Positions 1 through 5,226 of a DNA stretch of 6,753 nt are shown here, piece by piece. Numbering within the stretch: position 1 is the first letter of the stretch; each line of letters opens with the position of its first letter. The notes beneath the pieces were generated by a model, which worked only from the letters and a program-made list of their open reading frames with translations, was not told the origin of the DNA and made no database searches. Position numbers and translations under genes: made by a program. Where the stretch lies: assembly GCA_029884035.1 (NCBI GenBank), contig JAOUIM010000201.1, positions 1 through 6,753 on the forward strand, in the 5' to 3' direction. This stretch comes from Aquincola sp. GTDB lineage: Bacteria; Pseudomonadota; Gammaproteobacteria; Burkholderiales; Burkholderiaceae_C.

Positions 1-565
1 CGTGCGCTACCCGGACGGCATCGCCGTACAGACCGATCGCCACCACCTGCTGGCTGTCGAGGCGGTCGTCGAGCAGGGTCCAGGTCTGCGTGAACGCGCC
101 GCCGTCGCCGGCCAGGCCGCCCGTGATCGTGACCTGCGGACCGACGCCGTCGACCAGGCCTTTGATCAGCGCGCTGCCGTTGATCGCCACTCCGGGTGCG
201 AAGACGATCACCGAGCGCAAGTCGGGTGCGGCAAGCTGGCGCGCCAACACAGCACCGGCGCCGGCCGAAGCATCCATCGTCGGCAGCGCCGCCGACACAG
301 CGCGAAAGTGCGGCTGGTCAAAGCGAATCGCGACCAGAGCGGCGCCGTCGGCGGACACGCCATCGGCTGCGATCTCGCCGGCCGTCGTGCAGCCTACCAA
401 ACGGGTGCCGGAAAAGGCTTGCTGCAGGCGCGCGATGCGGCTGCCGTCGCGCACGGCCGCGATCGACAGGAACGCCAGCACCAGATGCGGCCCGATGCGT
501 TGCAGCGGCCTGAAATCGGCATCGTCGAACTCGTCGGCACTCAGGTGGAGTGAAGCGGTCTGCAT
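1..565 (-). CDS. FIST domain sensory protein, N-terminal half (gene runs off the window)
   Basis: The minus-strand frame is open from an ATG at 565 to the window edge, giving 188 residues without a stop. The translation fits the FIST N-terminal domain, a predicted small-ligand sensing domain of bacterial signal transduction. Visible hallmarks are a hydrophobic strand near residues 28-38, the motif GTRLVGCTTAGEI at about 53-65, a strand SVIVFAPG at 118-125, and GGLAGDGGAF at 149-158 followed by alternating strands ending in VVAIGLYGD. FIST proteins are usually about 370-400 residues and carry a FIST_C domain, so roughly half is missing here. No signal peptide or membrane segment is visible in this part, so the product is probably cytoplasmic. 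No clear Shine-Dalgarno precedes the ATG, and the start is chosen because the domain begins soon after it. A terminator separates the gene from the small gene upstream. The family call is solid; the ligand and signalling partner are unknown. Confidence 0.85.
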   Translation of the reverse strand, partial: MQTASLHLSADEFDDADFRPLQRIGPHLVLAFLSIAAVRDGSRIARLQQAFSGTRLVGCTTAGEIAADGVSADGAALVAIRFDQPHFRAVSAALPTMDASAGAGAVLARQLAAPDLRSVIVFAPGVAINGSALIKGLVDGVGPQVTITGGLAGDGGAFTQTWTLLDDRLDSQQVVAIGLYGDAVRVAH

Positions 566-817
566 GCTGACGGTGGCCGGGTGGCGGTGGGGTTGGTCGG
601 GCGGTCTGGCAACTCTCGGCGGACGACGGGGCATCGGCACGTTCGGTCGCCCGTTGACGCTGAGTATCGGCAGCGCTTGCCCGGTCCTGGCGTGCAGTTG
701 CCGCCCATCGCGCGATTTCGAGGGGCCGCAGCCTCGCGCGGGGACATTTGTCACGATCTGCCGCCCGTTGGCGCCGGCTGGATCAGGGCAATTGCGTGCC
801 GGTTCCGAGCGGCAACG
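566..817. other. Gene-free stretch upstream of the FIST gene
   Basis: This stretch lies between the FIST start codon and the terminator of the small membrane peptide gene. Reading frames cross it on both strands, but their translations are Arg/Pro/Gly-rich, without recognisable domains or good ribosome sites. It should contain the FIST promoter on the minus strand. I could not find a convincing -35/-10 pair or an operator-like dyad. Confidence 0.5.
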
Positions 818-843
818 AAAAAGCCCGGCCAATGGCCGGGCTT
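818..843 (-). terminator. Rho-independent terminator of the small membrane peptide gene
   Basis: There is a perfect 10-bp inverted repeat, AAGCCCGGCC and GGCCGGGCTT, around a 3-nt loop at 821-843. Read on the minus strand the GC-rich stem runs directly into a run of five T, which is the intrinsic terminator layout. It lies about 40 bp past the stop codon of the gene at 884-1045. It therefore terminates that gene and separates it from the FIST gene. Confidence 0.88.
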
Positions 844-883
844 GCTCGGGCAGGCGGGCGTTGAGGCGTGGCTGCGCAACCCG

Positions 884-1045
884 TCAACTGGCCCGCAGGC
901 TGGTCTGGACCTGGGCGAGCAGCGCGTCGGCGGCGATCTCGTGGCCGGCGAGGCCGTTGAGGCTGGCCATCGTGGCCACGGTGATGAGGGCGGCCAGCGC
1001 GAAGGCGGCTGCGCGTTGGATCAGGGTGTCGAAGGGGCGCTTCAT
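884..1045 (-). CDS. Small single-span membrane peptide of unknown function (53 aa)
   Basis: This is a 53-residue frame starting at ATG 1045. The sequence AGGAG lies exactly 6 nt upstream, which fixes the start; the same frame stays open further upstream but has no ribosome site or protein-like composition there. Residues 1-11 are basic (K2, R3, R11). Residues 12-28 form an Ala/Leu/Ile-rich hydrophobic helix, and the tail contains LNGLAGHEIAADALL. It could be a one-segment inner-membrane peptide or an exported peptide with an uncleaved signal; no clear AxA cleavage site precedes the tail. I do not recognise a named family, although short peptides of this general shape occur in Burkholderiales. 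The gene has its own terminator and is divergent from the LysR regulator. The good ribosome site and terminator make it a real gene; its function is unknown. Confidence 0.72.
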   Translation of the reverse strand: MKRPFDTLIQRAAAFALAALITVATMASLNGLAGHEIAADALLAQVQTSLRAS

Positions 1046-1051
1046 GGGGGG

Positions 1052-1056
1052 CTCCT
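1052..1056 (-). promoter_or_regulatory. Shine-Dalgarno AGGAG deciding the start of the 53-aa peptide
   Basis: On the minus strand AGGAG is followed by six C and then the ATG at 1045. This is ideal spacing and rules out the longer in-frame extension that would begin far upstream. Confidence 0.8.
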
Positions 1057-1366
1057 GTCTGCGTGTTTCGTCTGTCGATGTCTGCACTCTAGGCACCCTC
1101 AAGCCTCGATGCCATGGCAACGCGACGAAGCGTGGGTCGCGCCGGACGAACTGTCGTAGGGGCCGATGAACACAATGCGGATCCCGCAGCCAGGCGCCGG
1201 GACGGCAAGCGACGTTGGCGGTCCCCCGTCTCGACACGCAGCCGAGCCGCGTCGCTCACAGACCCAGATCGCCCAGTCCGGGGTGGCCGTCGGGACGGCG
1301 GCCCTGCGGCCGGTGGAGCTTGCGGTCACCGGCGGCGACGAGAATCCGCATGGCCGCCAAGACAGC
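1057..1366. other. Divergent intergenic region between the small peptide gene and the LysR gene
   Basis: This stretch of about 310 bp must hold the minus-strand promoter of the peptide gene and the plus-strand promoter of the LysR gene. A weak -10-like TAGAGT (minus strand, near 1086-1091) lies about 40 bp upstream of the peptide start, but no -35 is correctly spaced from it. Short frames cross the region on both strands; none has a ribosome site or a recognisable domain. I call no gene here. Confidence 0.5.
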
Positions 1367-1383
1367 TTTTCTGAAAGGGAAAA
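1367..1383 (+). promoter_or_regulatory. Candidate LysR-type operator (TTTTC-N7-GAAAA dyad)
   Basis: TTTTC at 1367-1371 and GAAAA at 1379-1383 form a dyad, and the inner bases fit the T-N11-A pattern typical of LysR-family sites. It overlaps the ribosome-site region of the LysR gene, just ahead of its ATG at 1389, a position that would suit autorepression. The dyad shares TTTC-N7-GAAA with the one at 3022-3038 upstream of the flavoprotein gene. Because a purine-rich ribosome site is expected here anyway, the right half could be coincidental. Confidence 0.35.
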
Positions 1384-1388
1384 ACGAC

Positions 1389-2288
1389 ATGGACCGCCTG
1401 CAGGCGATGACCACCTTCGTCGCCGTGGTCGACAGCGGCGGCTTTGCCAGCGCGGCGCGCAAGCTCGACCTGTCGCCGCCGGCGGTCACACGCGCGGTCG
1501 CCGAACTCGAAGAACGGCTGGGGCTGCGACTGCTGACGCGCACCACGCGCGTCGTGCGTGTCACCGATGCCGGTGCGCGTTTCGCTGAAGACTGCCGACG
1601 CATCCTGGCCGAGATTGATGAGGCCGAGACCGCCGCCACCGGGACGCACGCCGCGCCGCGCGGCACGCTGACCTTGACCGCGCCCGTGCTCTTCGGCCAC
1701 CTTTACGTGACGCCGATCCTGGTCGACTACCTGCAGCGCTACCCCGAGGTCGACGCGCAGTGCCTGTTCCTCGACCGCGTCGTCAACATCGTCGAGGAGG
1801 GCGTCGACGTGGCGGTTCGCATCGGCGAGCTGCCCGACTCTTCGCTGCAGGCCACTCGCGTGGGACGCGTACGCCGCGTCGTCGTCGCCGCGCCCGGCTA
1901 CCTGAAGGCGCGTGGCGTGCCGCGCCAGCCTGCAGATCTGGCCGGGCACACCGTCATCTCGGCGGCGGGGGTGACGCCGGTGTCCGAGTGGCGCTTCGCC
2001 GAAGCGGGGCGGCCGCTGACGCAGCGCCTGCAGCCGCGCATGCGCACCACCACGAACGACTCGGCGATCGCCGCCGCCGTGGCGGGGTTGGGGATCACAC
2101 GGCTCCTGAGCTACCAGGTGGCGACACACCTGAGCAGCGGCGCACTGCGGGTCGTGCTCGAGGACTTCGAGGCGGCGCCGTTGCCGGTGCACGTGGTCCA
2201 CCACGAAGGCCGGCGCGCGACGCGCAAGGTGCGCGCCTTCATCGATCTGGCGGTGCAGGCGCTGCGCGCGGATCCGGCGCTGAATTGA
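1389..2288 (+). CDS. LysR-family transcriptional regulator, CrgA-like group
   Basis: This is a 299-residue cytoplasmic DNA-binding protein of normal LysR length. The winged helix-turn-helix covers residues 1-60, with SGGFASAARKLDLSPPAVTR around 16-35 and the wing LLTRTTRVVRVTDAG at 48-62. A linker helix follows (64-82). The effector-binding domain starts at RGTLTLTAPVLFG (91-103) and includes VEEGVDVAVRIGELPDSSL (135-153), characteristic of the CrgA/DsdC-like effector-binding group. The ATG at 1389 is chosen because the helix-turn-helix begins there and a GAAAGGGA ribosome site lies just upstream; an in-frame ATG at 1350 would add 13 unneeded residues. The gene is divergent from the small peptide gene and converges on the flavoprotein gene with a 9-bp gap. 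Likely targets are the flavoprotein gene and its own gene, inferred from a shared dyad. The effector is unknown. Confidence 0.93.
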   Translation: MDRLQAMTTFVAVVDSGGFASAARKLDLSPPAVTRAVAELEERLGLRLLTRTTRVVRVTDAGARFAEDCRRILAEIDEAETAATGTHAAPRGTLTLTAPVLFGHLYVTPILVDYLQRYPEVDAQCLFLDRVVNIVEEGVDVAVRIGELPDSSLQATRVGRVRRVVVAAPGYLKARGVPRQPADLAGHTVISAAGVTPVSEWRFAEAGRPLTQRLQPRMRTTTNDSAIAAAVAGLGITRLLSYQVATHLSSGALRVVLEDFEAAPLPVHVVHHEGRRATRKVRAFIDLAVQALRADPALN

Positions 2289-2310
2289 CGCCTGGCGCTA
2301 GGCGGGCGTC
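2287..2310. terminator. Possible stem-loop between convergent LysR and flavoprotein genes
   Basis: GACGCC at 2287-2292 pairs with GGCGTC at 2305-2310, and an alternative inner stem CGCCT/AGGCG spans 2289-2304. Both stop codons lie in or beside this hairpin, so it could limit read-through in both directions. There is no T-run on either strand, so it is not a classical intrinsic terminator. Confidence 0.25.
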
Positions 2311-2924
2311 CCGGCGTTGGCCGCGGCCAGCCTGGCCTCGAGTGCGGCGATGCGCGCATCGCGCTCGTCGAGTTCGCGCTGCACGTCCTCGGCATCGAAA
2401 CGCACGGGAATATGCTGCGGACAGTTCCAGTCGAAGGCCTCGACCGTGATCACCATCGCGCGTTGCGGTCGGGCCTTGTAGGCCCCATCGACCAGCACCG
2501 CGGCGAGCGGGTCCTGCGGCGCGAGATCCCTGACCGCCAGATGCCCCAGCACCTTCAATCGCACGCGGTGCGCGTAGTCCACGAGGATCAGCGCGACGCG
2601 GTCGTTGCCTGCCACGTTGCCCACGCTGATGAGCTGTCGGTTGCCGGCATAGTCGGCAAAGGCCAGCGTCTTGTCGTCGAGCACCTTCAGAAAGCCGCGC
2701 GGGCCGCCGCGGTGCTGCAGGTAGGGCCAGCCCGATTCGGAGACCGTGGCGATGTAGAAGCTGCGCTGCGCCGCGATGAAACCGGCCTCGTCGTCGCCCA
2801 GGCGGGCATTGCGGACCTCGCCGTCGCCCTCGAAACTGCGCGCATAGCCGGCCCGGCTGCCGTCGCGCTGCTGCGCGGCCTTGACGGCAGGCGTGAATGC
2901 GATATCGGCGAAGGCGTGGGACAT
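2298..2924 (-). CDS. Pyridoxamine 5'-phosphate oxidase-like flavin-binding split-barrel protein
   Basis: This is a 208-residue cytoplasmic protein of the PNPOx-like FMN-binding split-barrel superfamily (the COG3576-type group). A core barrel runs from about residue 48 to 165. It includes RSFYIATVSESGWPYLQHRGG (54-74), FLKVLDDKTLAFADYAGNRQ (78-97) and NDRVALILVDYAHRVRLKVLG (107-127). The family tail motif FDWNCPQHIPVRF lies at 164-176. Residues 178-202 form a heptad-like acidic/basic helix, probably a short coiled coil for dimerisation. Such proteins bind FMN or F420-like flavins and are assumed to be oxidoreductases; this group is not the true PdxH vitamin B6 enzyme, and the substrate is unknown. 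The ATG at 2924 is chosen because GGAG lies 7 nt upstream; the frame remains open to 3065 but the extension looks non-coding. Control by the convergent LysR regulator is plausible from the dyad at 3022-3038. Confidence 0.88.
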   Translation of the reverse strand: MSHAFADIAFTPAVKAAQQRDGSRAGYARSFEGDGEVRNARLGDDEAGFIAAQRSFYIATVSESGWPYLQHRGGPRGFLKVLDDKTLAFADYAGNRQLISVGNVAGNDRVALILVDYAHRVRLKVLGHLAVRDLAPQDPLAAVLVDGAYKARPQRAMVITVEAFDWNCPQHIPVRFDAEDVQRELDERDARIAALEARLAAANAGTPA

Positions 2925-3021
2925 GAGGAGGCTCCGTGGCGCGACGGCGGGCGGCCGCTGCAATGCGCTCACTGTGCCCAAGCCGGCGAGCGAGCGGAAT
3001 CCACGCGGACGCCAAGGCAGT

Positions 3022-3038
3022 GTTTCCAAATCGGAAAC
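3022..3038 (-). promoter_or_regulatory. Candidate LysR-type operator (GTTTCC-N5-GGAAAC)
   Basis: A perfect 6-bp inverted repeat, GTTTCC and GGAAAC, flanks a 5-bp centre. The inner bases satisfy T-N11-A (T3024 to A3036), the general LysR-family pattern. It sits about 100 bp upstream of the flavoprotein start codon at 2924, within reach of its promoter, and shares TTTC-N7-GAAA with the dyad before the LysR gene. Assignment to that regulator is inference. Confidence 0.5.
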
Positions 3039-3058
3039 GATGGGATCGAAACGGCCAT

Positions 3059-3080
3059 CGCGCACGGCGACCCGTGCGCG
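3059..3080. repeat. Perfect 9-bp GC-rich hairpin between the HIG1 and flavoprotein genes
   Basis: CGCGCACGG (3059-3067) and CCGTGCGCG (3072-3080) form a perfect stem with a CGAC loop. It lies about 70 bp beyond the HIG1 stop codon and upstream of the flavoprotein gene. It could end or protect the HIG1 transcript, but no T-run follows on either strand. It is better described as a stem-loop than as a proven terminator. Confidence 0.4.
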
Positions 3081-3151
3081 CCGCCGCCGCCACGCAGCCC
3101 GCGGCGCAGGCCCCTCCCTTCGGCCCGCGCCGCAAACGTCTCAGCGACGGG

Positions 3152-3340
3152 CTACTGGGCGAACACGAGAAGCAGGATCATGGCCACCGCGAGTGCCTGC
3201 GAGGCCACGCGCATGATCATCCACTGCTCGCTGGTGTGGTGGCCTGTCTCGCCGTGAGCCACCATCGATGACAGCCCTCCGATGAGCGAGAACACGGTGG
3301 CGATCAGAGCCACTACGAGGATCACGGTGATGAAGTTCAT
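3152..3340 (-). CDS. HIG1-type twin transmembrane protein (62 aa)
   Basis: This is a 62-residue protein with two hydrophobic segments, residues about 2-22 (FITVILVVALIATVFSLIGG) and 42-61. They are joined by a short polar loop with HGETGHHTSEQW and then MRVASQALAV. Length, topology and the SLIGGLSSM...MIMRVASQALA pattern match the bacterial HIG1 (hypoxia-induced protein) family. Its mitochondrial members (Rcf1/HIGD1A) bind cytochrome oxidase; the bacterial members are mostly uncharacterised inner-membrane proteins. Two ATGs are possible (3346 and 3340). GAGGAG abuts the first but lies 6 nt from the second, so 3340 is the start. A perfect FNR box centred about 75 bp upstream indicates induction at low oxygen. 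The gene follows the octaheme cytochrome gene on the same strand after 234 bp, with its own promoter. Confidence 0.85.
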   Translation of the reverse strand: MNFITVILVVALIATVFSLIGGLSSMVAHGETGHHTSEQWMIMRVASQALAVAMILLLVFAQ

Positions 3341-3346
3341 CGACAT

Positions 3347-3352
3347 CTCCTC
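3347..3352 (-). promoter_or_regulatory. Shine-Dalgarno GAGGAG of the HIG1 gene (decides start)
   Basis: GAGGAG is followed directly by an ATG at 3346 and, after 6 nt, by the ATG at 3340. Normal spacing supports initiation at 3340, giving a protein that begins MNFITVIL. Confidence 0.75.
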
Positions 3353-3381
3353 ACGCCGGGCCGACCTGGTCCTGTCCATCG

Positions 3382-3387
3382 CTCATA
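3382..3387 (-). promoter_or_regulatory. -10-like element TATGAG of the FNR-dependent HIG1 promoter
   Basis: On the minus strand TATGAG matches TATAAT at four of six positions. If the FNR box at 3409-3422 is centred at -41.5, transcription would start near 3374 and the -10 should fall at about 3381-3386. The hexamer is within 1 nt of that, as expected for a class II FNR-activated promoter. Confidence 0.5.
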
Positions 3388-3408
3388 CGCCTCGGTCGGC
3401 GGGCGACA

Positions 3409-3422
3409 TTGATCTCGATCAA
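3409..3422 (-). promoter_or_regulatory. Perfect FNR/Anr/Dnr box TTGAT-CTCG-ATCAA
   Basis: All ten consensus positions of TTGAT-N4-ATCAA are present, and the symmetry extends to TTGATC-TC-GATCAA. It lies upstream of the HIG1 gene with a -10-like hexamer at class II spacing. The site is expected to bind an FNR-family regulator and activate under low oxygen, or nitric oxide if the regulator is of Dnr type; which one cannot be told from the site. Confidence 0.85.
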
Positions 3423-3523
3423 GAAAAATGCGTTCGTTCACGGGTCGCCATCGCGAGGCCACCGTCCGACACGCCAGCTACCCCGGTCGACCCCGGTGCG
3501 GCGACTGAGCCAAGGCTGGGGCG

Positions 3524-3545
3524 GCCGGCCACCCGAGGTGCCGGC
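3524..3545 (-). terminator. Strong stem-loop just past the octaheme cytochrome gene
   Basis: GCCGGCCACC (3524-3533) pairs with GGTGCCGGC (3537-3545) around a CGA loop, with one bulged base. It lies 30 bp downstream of the cytochrome stop codon. There is no T-run on the minus strand, so it may stabilise the transcript end or act with Rho. It separates the cytochrome gene from the HIG1 promoter. Confidence 0.4.
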
Positions 3546-3574
3546 TGCGCCTGGCGATCGATCGGGTCGCTCGG

Positions 3575-5014
3575 TCAGTTCTTGCGCCGCGGGTCGCCCG
3601 CGTAGCCGAGCGCCTTCCAGTCGAGTCGACCCTTGGCGCCGTGGCAGTCGTCGCAGCCCAGGGCGCGCTCCTTGGGCACGACCATGTGGTTGACCTTCCA
3701 GACCATGTCGGTCTCGACCCAGCCGAGCTGGCCGGTGAATGGCAGGTTCGCGGCCTTCATCCCGCTGGTCACGGATTGGGTCCAGTCGTACGTGTCCCAG
3801 TAGCCGCCCTTGCCGAACAGATGCGGCATGACCATGACGTTGGCGCCGGCGTCGAAGGGTTGCTTGCCGGTCATCAGCTTGAACGGCGTGATCCGCGCCT
3901 TGGCGTCATCGCGCGAGCCCTTGGGTTGGTTGAGGTGGACCACGCTGGCGGGATTGATCCGATCGCCCATCAGCACGCGATCGACCGAGCCGTTGAACCA
4001 GCGATAGCTCGGTACGACGTCCTTGCTCCAGCGGAAGTCACCTTTCATCTTGTCGTAGGTGGCCATGCCGTAGCTGTCCTTGGGGATCGGCGACTTGTCC
4101 TGGCCGGCGGTCGACCAGTCCCACCACACCTTCGTCGGCAGCGCGCGCGCGAAAGTGGGGATGTGGCAGGTCTGGCAGGCCACCTTGGCCACGTGACTGT
4201 CGAGCGCCTTGTTGCCCTTGTGCGGCGTGCCGGCATGGCAGTCGCTGCAGCCGAGGGTCTCGCCGCCACCCGAGGTCGACACCGACAGGGCCTTGCCCGC
4301 GATGACGTGGTTCTTGGTGCGGTGACAGGCCGTGCATTTCATGTTCTCGCCATCGACCGCCATGTGCACGTCGAGTTCGCGCTTGGGCGCGGCGAGCGAG
4401 CTGTCGAGGTCGCCGTGCTTGATGTGGTCGCCGCCGCCACCGTAGAAGTGGCAGGCGCCGCAGTTGGCGCGATCCACCTTGCCGACACTGCGGGCCACGG
4501 CCAGCAGGTCGGTGGCCTTCCAGATCTTGCCGGATTTGGGCGGGAACTCGGTGTCCTGATAGGCGGGGTGCCCCGCGCCGGCGGGCAACTTCTTGTAGGT
4601 GCCGGTGGTGTCATGGCACACCAGGCAATCGATGTTCTCCGCCTTGCTGAAGTCGAAGCTCGCGTCCTTCCAGCCGAATCCCGCGTGGCAGCTGGTGCAA
4701 CGCGGCTCGTTGGCCGGCAGCGAGATGCAGAAGTTGTTGACCGCGTTGATCTTGCCGAGGTTCACGTCGCCCTTGCCCGCGATCCGCTGGCGCGCGCTCC
4801 AGGTCCAGTGCACCGTCTTCATGAAGTCGTGCGCTTCGTCTTCGTGGCATTCGAGACAGGCCTTGGTGACCTCGGGTCCGCTCTTGAAAGGCCCGCTGAT
4901 CAGCTTGCCGTGATCTTTTGCGGCCAGGGCATCGGCCAACGGCATGAGCGTTGCCAGCACGGCGCTGGCGCCCACGAGAAGATGACGAAGAAAGCGCGTT
5001 TGGCCAGTCGACAT
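3575..5014 (-). CDS. Octaheme c-type cytochrome, tetrathionate reductase (OTR) family
   Basis: This 479-residue secreted multiheme cytochrome has eight CxxCH haem-attachment motifs with Cys at 53/56, 106/109, 130/133, 185/188, 227/230, 256/259, 280/283 and 454/457. The block NNFCISLPANEPRCTSCHAG (93-112), with an extra Cys at 96, and the wide spacing before haem 8 match the octaheme tetrathionate reductase family known from Shewanella. That enzyme reduces tetrathionate, nitrite and hydroxylamine in vitro, and one of its haems has a lysine distal ligand. Here K141/K142, just after haem motif 3, are candidates, which I cannot verify. Residues 1-32 are a signal peptide (R8, R10, a hydrophobic stretch, then ADALAA), so the protein acts in the periplasm and needs cytochrome c maturation. 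GGAG 6 nt upstream selects the ATG at 5014 over in-frame GTG 5029 and ATG 5026. No quinol-oxidising partner is adjacent. Family call is strong; physiological substrate uncertain. Confidence 0.93.
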   Translation of the reverse strand: MSTGQTRFLRHLLVGASAVLATLMPLADALAAKDHGKLISGPFKSGPEVTKACLECHEDEAHDFMKTVHWTWSARQRIAGKGDVNLGKINAVNNFCISLPANEPRCTSCHAGFGWKDASFDFSKAENIDCLVCHDTTGTYKKLPAGAGHPAYQDTEFPPKSGKIWKATDLLAVARSVGKVDRANCGACHFYGGGGDHIKHGDLDSSLAAPKRELDVHMAVDGENMKCTACHRTKNHVIAGKALSVSTSGGGETLGCSDCHAGTPHKGNKALDSHVAKVACQTCHIPTFARALPTKVWWDWSTAGQDKSPIPKDSYGMATYDKMKGDFRWSKDVVPSYRWFNGSVDRVLMGDRINPASVVHLNQPKGSRDDAKARITPFKLMTGKQPFDAGANVMVMPHLFGKGGYWDTYDWTQSVTSGMKAANLPFTGQLGWVETDMVWKVNHMVVPKERALGCDDCHGAKGRLDWKALGYAGDPRRKN

Positions 5015-5020
5015 ACGACG

Positions 5021-5025
5021 CTCCA
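5021..5025 (-). promoter_or_regulatory. Shine-Dalgarno TGGAG of the octaheme cytochrome gene (decides start)
   Basis: On the minus strand TGGAG ends 6 nt before ATG 5014. The alternative starts GTG 5029 and ATG 5026 overlap this element and have no good ribosome site of their own. The mature start also gives a normal signal peptide. Confidence 0.7.
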
Positions 5026-5035
5026 TCACTTCAGT

Positions 5036-5049
5036 GCGTTGAATAACGC
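5036..5049 (-). repeat. Short dyad GCGTT-ATTC-AACGC in the cytochrome leader
   Basis: A perfect 5-bp inverted repeat with a 4-nt centre lies 22-35 bp upstream of the cytochrome start codon. If transcription starts near 5052 the transcript would begin with this small hairpin. It could be an mRNA-stabilising 5' stem or an operator; its identity is unknown. Confidence 0.35.
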
Positions 5050-5086
5050 TTCACAAGAATATTTGCATGTTCATGGAGATTGCCGA

Positions 5087-5100
5087 GTGATCGAACTCAA
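5087..5100 (-). promoter_or_regulatory. Imperfect FNR/CRP-like site upstream of the octaheme cytochrome
   Basis: On the minus strand TTGAG-TTCG-ATCAC matches TTGAT-N4-ATCAA at eight of ten positions and keeps the TGA/TCA core. Its centre is about 80 bp upstream of the cytochrome start. An A/T-rich patch (AAATATTCT, 5064-5056) lies where the -10 of a class II promoter would be, which stands out in such GC-rich DNA. Confidence 0.5.
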
Positions 5101-5226
5101 CGGCAGATCGAATGGCCGTCGCTGCCGCATGGCGGTCCTGCGCACGCGTGTCCCTCGCCGCCTGGCGTGTTGCGGGATCGACGCCCGACACCGCGCGCCG
5201 AGCCTGCGCAGGCGCCGGCCCGCGAC

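Noticed and set aside
2..1169. Plus-strand frames over the FIST gene and its upstream region
   Set aside because: Both are low-complexity Arg/Ala-rich translations lying opposite the FIST reading frame or crossing a terminator. Neither has a ribosome site.
1099..1329. Minus-strand frame of 76 codons in the LysR upstream region
   Set aside because: It begins at GTG without a ribosome site and has no recognisable family. It might be a degraded gene, but nothing supports that beyond an open frame.
1215..1388. 58-residue N-terminal extension of the LysR protein
   Set aside because: The extension is Arg/Pro/Ser-rich and unlike the family. The helix-turn-helix starts at the ATG at 1389, which has a ribosome site.
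2925..3065. 47-residue N-terminal extension of the flavin split-barrel protein
   Set aside because: The extension lacks a ribosome site and would cover the candidate operator, whereas GGAG is correctly spaced from the ATG at 2924.
3479..3497. Two copies of ACCCCGGT as a direct repeat operator
   Set aside because: They are short, GC-rich and without relation to a promoter element. Coincidence is likely.
3555..3564. CGATCGATCG palindrome near the cytochrome stop codon
   Set aside because: It is a short self-complementary run with no loop and no nearby promoter, so no function can be supported.
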